From positions 1-64,000 of the forward strand of contig NZ_FCOE02000023.1 of assembly GCF_001544915.2 (NCBI RefSeq): a stretch of 64,000 nucleotides of DNA, read 5' to 3'. The stretch's first letter is position 1. The number at the start of each line of letters is the position of its first letter. The stretch comes from Caballeronia pedi. Its GTDB lineage: Bacteria; Pseudomonadota; Gammaproteobacteria; Burkholderiales; Burkholderiaceae. Positions 61,261-64,000 of the stretch are shown one piece after another. A program made the translations under genes and the position numbers. The notes under the pieces were generated by a model. That model was given only the letters and a program-made list of their open reading frames with translations, was not told the origin of the DNA and did no database searches.

Positions 61261-62079
61261 ATGACCACGATCAAGGTGGCGGCCGCGCAAACCGATACGG
61301 CGTACGGCGACATGCACGCGAATCTCGCGCGGCATCTCGACCATATCGGCGATGCGAAAAAGCGCGGCGTGCGTCTGCTCGTCTTTCCCGAGCTTTCGCT
61401 GCACGGCCATAGCGGCGGCAAGGACGCGCTGCGTCTCGCGATGACGCGCGACGATCCCGCGATCGCCCAGCTTGCGGAAGCGAGCGCTGGGATGCACGTG
61501 ATGTTCGGCTTCATCGAGGAAGCGCCGGGCGGGCAGTTCTACAACAGCCAGGCGACGGTCGCGAACGGCAAGCTGGTTCACGTGCATCGCAAGACGATGC
61601 TCGCCACCTACGGAAAGCTGCGCGACGGTCTCTACTTCGCTGCGGGCGCGAAGCCCGAAAGCTACGAGATCGATGACGAATGGCGCATCGCGACGCCCAT
61701 CTGCAACGACCTGTGGAATCCGGCGGTCGTGCACGGACTCATGTGCGACGGCGTCACTTTGCTCGCCGCGCCGATCAGCTCGGCGCGCGAGGCAGTGGGC
61801 GAAGGCTTCGACAATCCGGCGGGCTGGGACATCAATCTGCGCTTCTACGCGCTCACCTACGGCGTGCCGATCGTGATGGCGAACCGGGTCGGCACCGAGG
61901 GCATGATGACCTTCTGGGGCGGCTCGCGCATTCTCGATCCGTTCGGCAAGACCATCGCGCAGGCGCAAGACGAAGAGGAATGCCTCGTCGTCGGCGAACT
62001 CGATTACGACGCTGTTCGCCGCGCGCGCTTCCTTCTGCCGACGGTGCGCGACGCGCGCATCTACGCGCAGCGAACCTGA
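61261..62079 (+). CDS. Carbon-nitrogen hydrolase (nitrilase superfamily amidase)
   Basis: A 272-residue hydrolase with the Glu-Lys-Cys triad: Glu44 (VFPELSLHG), Lys111 (VHRKTML) and Cys148 (ATPICNDLWNP). The ICNDLWNP form is an amidase type rather than a true nitrilase. It lies 33 nt downstream of the binding-protein gene and ahead of acyl-CoA genes, so it may release a carboxylic acid from an imported amide before CoA activation. Specific substrate unknown. Confidence 0.88.
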   Translation: MTTIKVAAAQTDTAYGDMHANLARHLDHIGDAKKRGVRLLVFPELSLHGHSGGKDALRLAMTRDDPAIAQLAEASAGMHVMFGFIEEAPGGQFYNSQATVANGKLVHVHRKTMLATYGKLRDGLYFAAGAKPESYEIDDEWRIATPICNDLWNPAVVHGLMCDGVTLLAAPISSAREAVGEGFDNPAGWDINLRFYALTYGVPIVMANRVGTEGMMTFWGGSRILDPFGKTIAQAQDEEECLVVGELDYDAVRRARFLLPTVRDARIYAQRT

Positions 62080-62098
62080 ACGAACATACACGACAACC

Positions 62099-63271
62099 AT
62101 GCGCGATTTTCTTTTAGACGATGCGGACCGGGCCTTCCGCACCGAAGTCCGCGACTTCCTGCAACGCGAGCTGGCGCCCCGCGCCGCGGATATCGAAGAC
62201 CGTCAAAGCTGGGATGCGGTCAAGCATGTGGTGCGCGCGCTCGGCGCAGCGGGCTATCTGAAGCTGATGTTTCCCGATCTGTATCAGGGCAAGCTCGAAC
62301 ACCCCGGCCTCACACACGCGACGATCCTTTCCGAAGAAGCGTCCTACATCAACTACGCGTTCGAGACGACCATCGCGACGGCGCTCTCGTGCGCGTATCC
62401 GTTGCATCGTCATGCGAGCGAGCGTCTGCGCGATACGTATCTCACGCCGATTCTCGAAGGCACGGCGATCGGCGCGATCTGTGTGACCGAGCCGAACGTG
62501 GGCAGCGATTCGGCCGGCATGGAAACGCGCATCGAATTCGATGAAGCGCGCAACGAGTGGGTCATCAACGGTTTCAAGCGGTATATCTCGAATGCGTCGG
62601 TCGCGGATGTCTATATCGTGTATGGCCTGACCGATGACGGCATGACTGCGGTCGCCGTGCCGAAGCACGCGCGCGGCATCAGTTTCCCGCGCAACTATAC
62701 GTTCATGGGGCGGCGCGGCTGCATCGTCGGCGAAGTCAGGTTCGAGGATTGCCGCGTGCCGGCCGATCATCTGCTCGGCGAACGAGGCGGCGGCTTTCGC
62801 ATCATGCGCGGCATGTTCAACTTCGAGCGCGCGATTCTCGGCGGCTCGGGTCTCGGCGTCGCGCGCAGTGCATTCGATATCGCCACGGCGCACGCGCAGT
62901 CGCGCACATCGTTCGGTCAGCCGCTCGGCTGCAAGCAGCTCATCTGGGACAAGATCGCGCAGATGAGCTGGCGCATCGACGCATCGGAACTCATCACGTA
63001 TCGCGCGACCAAGATGTACGACGCGGGCGCCGACGGCAAGGCGCTGATGAAGGAAGCCGCGATGGCCAAGCTGGTCGCGACCGAAACCGCGAACTACTGC
63101 GCGAATGAAACCGTGCAGATTCTCGGCGGCGATGGCATCACGAAGGAATACGGCCGCGCCGAACAGCTCTATCGCGATGCGCGCGCGTTGACCATCGTCG
63201 GCGGCACCTCAGAAGTCGCCAAGTATCTGATCGCGGGCCGCGATCTTCCCGACATCCGGATCACTCTCTAG
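62099..63271 (+). CDS. Acyl-CoA dehydrogenase
   Basis: A 390-residue FAD acyl-CoA dehydrogenase with the usual N-terminal helical, middle beta (CVTEPNVGSDSAGMETR, FAD/substrate contact) and C-terminal helical domains ending in LYRDARALTIVGGTSEVAKYLIAGR. The position of the catalytic Glu in medium-chain enzymes is Gly here; Glu243 (FNFERAIL) is a possible base, as in the isovaleryl and long-chain types. It is 20 nt after the amidase gene and 19 nt before the acyl-CoA synthetase. Confidence 0.92.
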   Translation: MRDFLLDDADRAFRTEVRDFLQRELAPRAADIEDRQSWDAVKHVVRALGAAGYLKLMFPDLYQGKLEHPGLTHATILSEEASYINYAFETTIATALSCAYPLHRHASERLRDTYLTPILEGTAIGAICVTEPNVGSDSAGMETRIEFDEARNEWVINGFKRYISNASVADVYIVYGLTDDGMTAVAVPKHARGISFPRNYTFMGRRGCIVGEVRFEDCRVPADHLLGERGGGFRIMRGMFNFERAILGGSGLGVARSAFDIATAHAQSRTSFGQPLGCKQLIWDKIAQMSWRIDASELITYRATKMYDAGADGKALMKEAAMAKLVATETANYCANETVQILGGDGITKEYGRAEQLYRDARALTIVGGTSEVAKYLIAGRDLPDIRITL

Positions 63272-63289
63272 AGAGCACCACCACGCATC

Positions 63290-64000
63290 ATGCTCACGAT
63301 CACGTCGCTCTTCGAAAACACGGTCGCCAAATATCCGGACCGTACCGCGCTCACCTGCGGCGCCGTTTCACTCACGTATGCGCAATGGAGCGTGCGCGTG
63401 CGCCGTCTCGCGCAGGCGCTGTTCGATCTCGGCGTGCGTCAGATGGATCGCGTCGCCATCCTGCAGAAAACCTCCGACGCGACGCCGACCGCCTACATGG
63501 CGTGCCAGTTGCTCGGCGCCATCGCGGTGCCGATGAACTTTCGCCTGTCCGCCAACGAAGCCGCGTTCATCCTGCGCGACGCCGGCGCGCGCGCGTTGAT
63601 CTATGACGATTCGATGCTTCCGGTCGTCGGCAAGATCGAGTATGCGCTGCCGGATCTGCGCACCTATGTGTGCGTCGATAACGGCGCCGACATACCCGCG
63701 CATCACCATTCGTTCGAGGCGTTGATCGAACGCGTGCAGCTACTCGATGCACCGCTGCCGCGCCTCGAACCCGGCGATATCTCCGCGCTCGTCTACACGT
63801 CCGGCACGACGGGCCGCCCGAAAGGCGCGATCCACACGCACGGCAACGATGTCGCCATCGCGACGAACTGCGTGATGGAGTACAGCCTCACGAGCACCGA
63901 CGCCGCGCTGCATATCGCGCCGCTTTATCACGTCGGCGGCATGCAGGCGTACTTCGTGCCGCATCTGATGGTCGGCGCGCATAACGTGATCCTGCCGCGC
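63290..64000 (+). CDS. AMP-dependent acyl-CoA synthetase, 3'-truncated by window edge
   Basis: The first 237 residues of an ANL-family ligase. The phosphate-binding motif YTSGTTGRPKGAIHTH is present (about 168-183), and the aromatic PLYHVGGM segment follows. The frame stays open to the window end, so the C-terminal domain is not seen. It would activate a carboxylate as its CoA ester for the acyl-CoA dehydrogenase encoded just upstream. ATG 63290 lies 18 nt after that gene's stop. Confidence 0.9.
   Translation, partial: MLTITSLFENTVAKYPDRTALTCGAVSLTYAQWSVRVRRLAQALFDLGVRQMDRVAILQKTSDATPTAYMACQLLGAIAVPMNFRLSANEAAFILRDAGARALIYDDSMLPVVGKIEYALPDLRTYVCVDNGADIPAHHHSFEALIERVQLLDAPLPRLEPGDISALVYTSGTTGRPKGAIHTHGNDVAIATNCVMEYSLTSTDAALHIAPLYHVGGMQAYFVPHLMVGAHNVILPR

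Noticed and set aside
60352..62142. A 596-codon open frame antisense to the binding-protein and amidase genes
   Set aside because: It spans two clear genes on the other strand and shows only low-complexity Arg/His/Glu sequence.

Overview
The window is high-GC, almost fully coding bacterial chromosome with no rRNA, tRNA, phage or insertion-sequence genes that I can see. The protein families point to Burkholderiaceae, most likely Paraburkholderia or Caballeronia: two small secreted DUF4148 proteins, a DUF3331 protein, FUSC/HlyD/NodT efflux sets, many LysR, GntR and AraC regulators, and an acetoacetate decarboxylase / 3-hydroxybutyrate dehydrogenase / patatin set. The genus is an inference from gene content.

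Layout. 1-4.7 kb: a tripartite FUSC efflux operon (FUSC pump, DUF1656, HlyD adaptor, NodT outer-membrane lipoprotein) plus an SRPBCC gene. 4.7-9.5 kb: a GntR/FCD regulator divergent from glycolate oxidase glcDEF, with two copies of a TGGT-N3-ACCA operator between them. 9.5-12.5 kb: a second FUSC/HlyD pair. 12.6-16.8 kb: DUF1348, a chloroperoxidase-type hydrolase, DUF1003, and an MHYT-GGDEF-EAL signalling protein. 17-23 kb: a moaA copy, an FdhF/YdeP-type molybdoenzyme and a cyanide-insensitive-type bd quinol oxidase, closed by a strong terminator. 23-34 kb: mixed regulators and small proteins, including a membrane HdeD-like protein fused to a putative cysteine peptidase-like domain, a NYN/OST-HTH protein and a KfrA-like coiled-coil DNA-binding protein with 28-residue repeats.

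34.2-39.7 kb carries a five-gene minus-strand cluster: MFS transporter, D-apionate oxidoisomerase (apnO), a RuBisCO-like protein (oiaX), a DUF1537 kinase (oiaK) and a GntR regulator. It matches the D-apionate transcarboxylation route, which yields 3-phosphoglycerate and glycolate. The glcDEF genes about 27 kb away could oxidise that glycolate to glyoxylate, so the window may hold most of the lower pathway. 41.4-46.6 kb has two adjacent AspT-type antiporters followed by aspartate 4-decarboxylase, an aspartate:alanine exchange system that can generate proton motive force. 46.6-50.4 kb has an MFS symporter and an M20 peptidase divergent from a LysR regulator.

50.4-57.6 kb includes a VOC protein, the patatin / 3-hydroxybutyrate dehydrogenase / acetoacetate decarboxylase set, a tiny secreted basic protein with a 15-bp-stem terminator, an M48-like protein, an SDR and an MFS carrier. 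57.8 kb to the right edge is one plus-strand operon: an osmoprotectant-type ABC transporter (permease, ATPase with CBS domains, permease, binding protein), a nitrilase-family amidase, an acyl-CoA dehydrogenase and an acyl-CoA synthetase cut by the window end. Its gene order suggests uptake and CoA-dependent breakdown of a betaine-like compound rather than simple osmoprotection.
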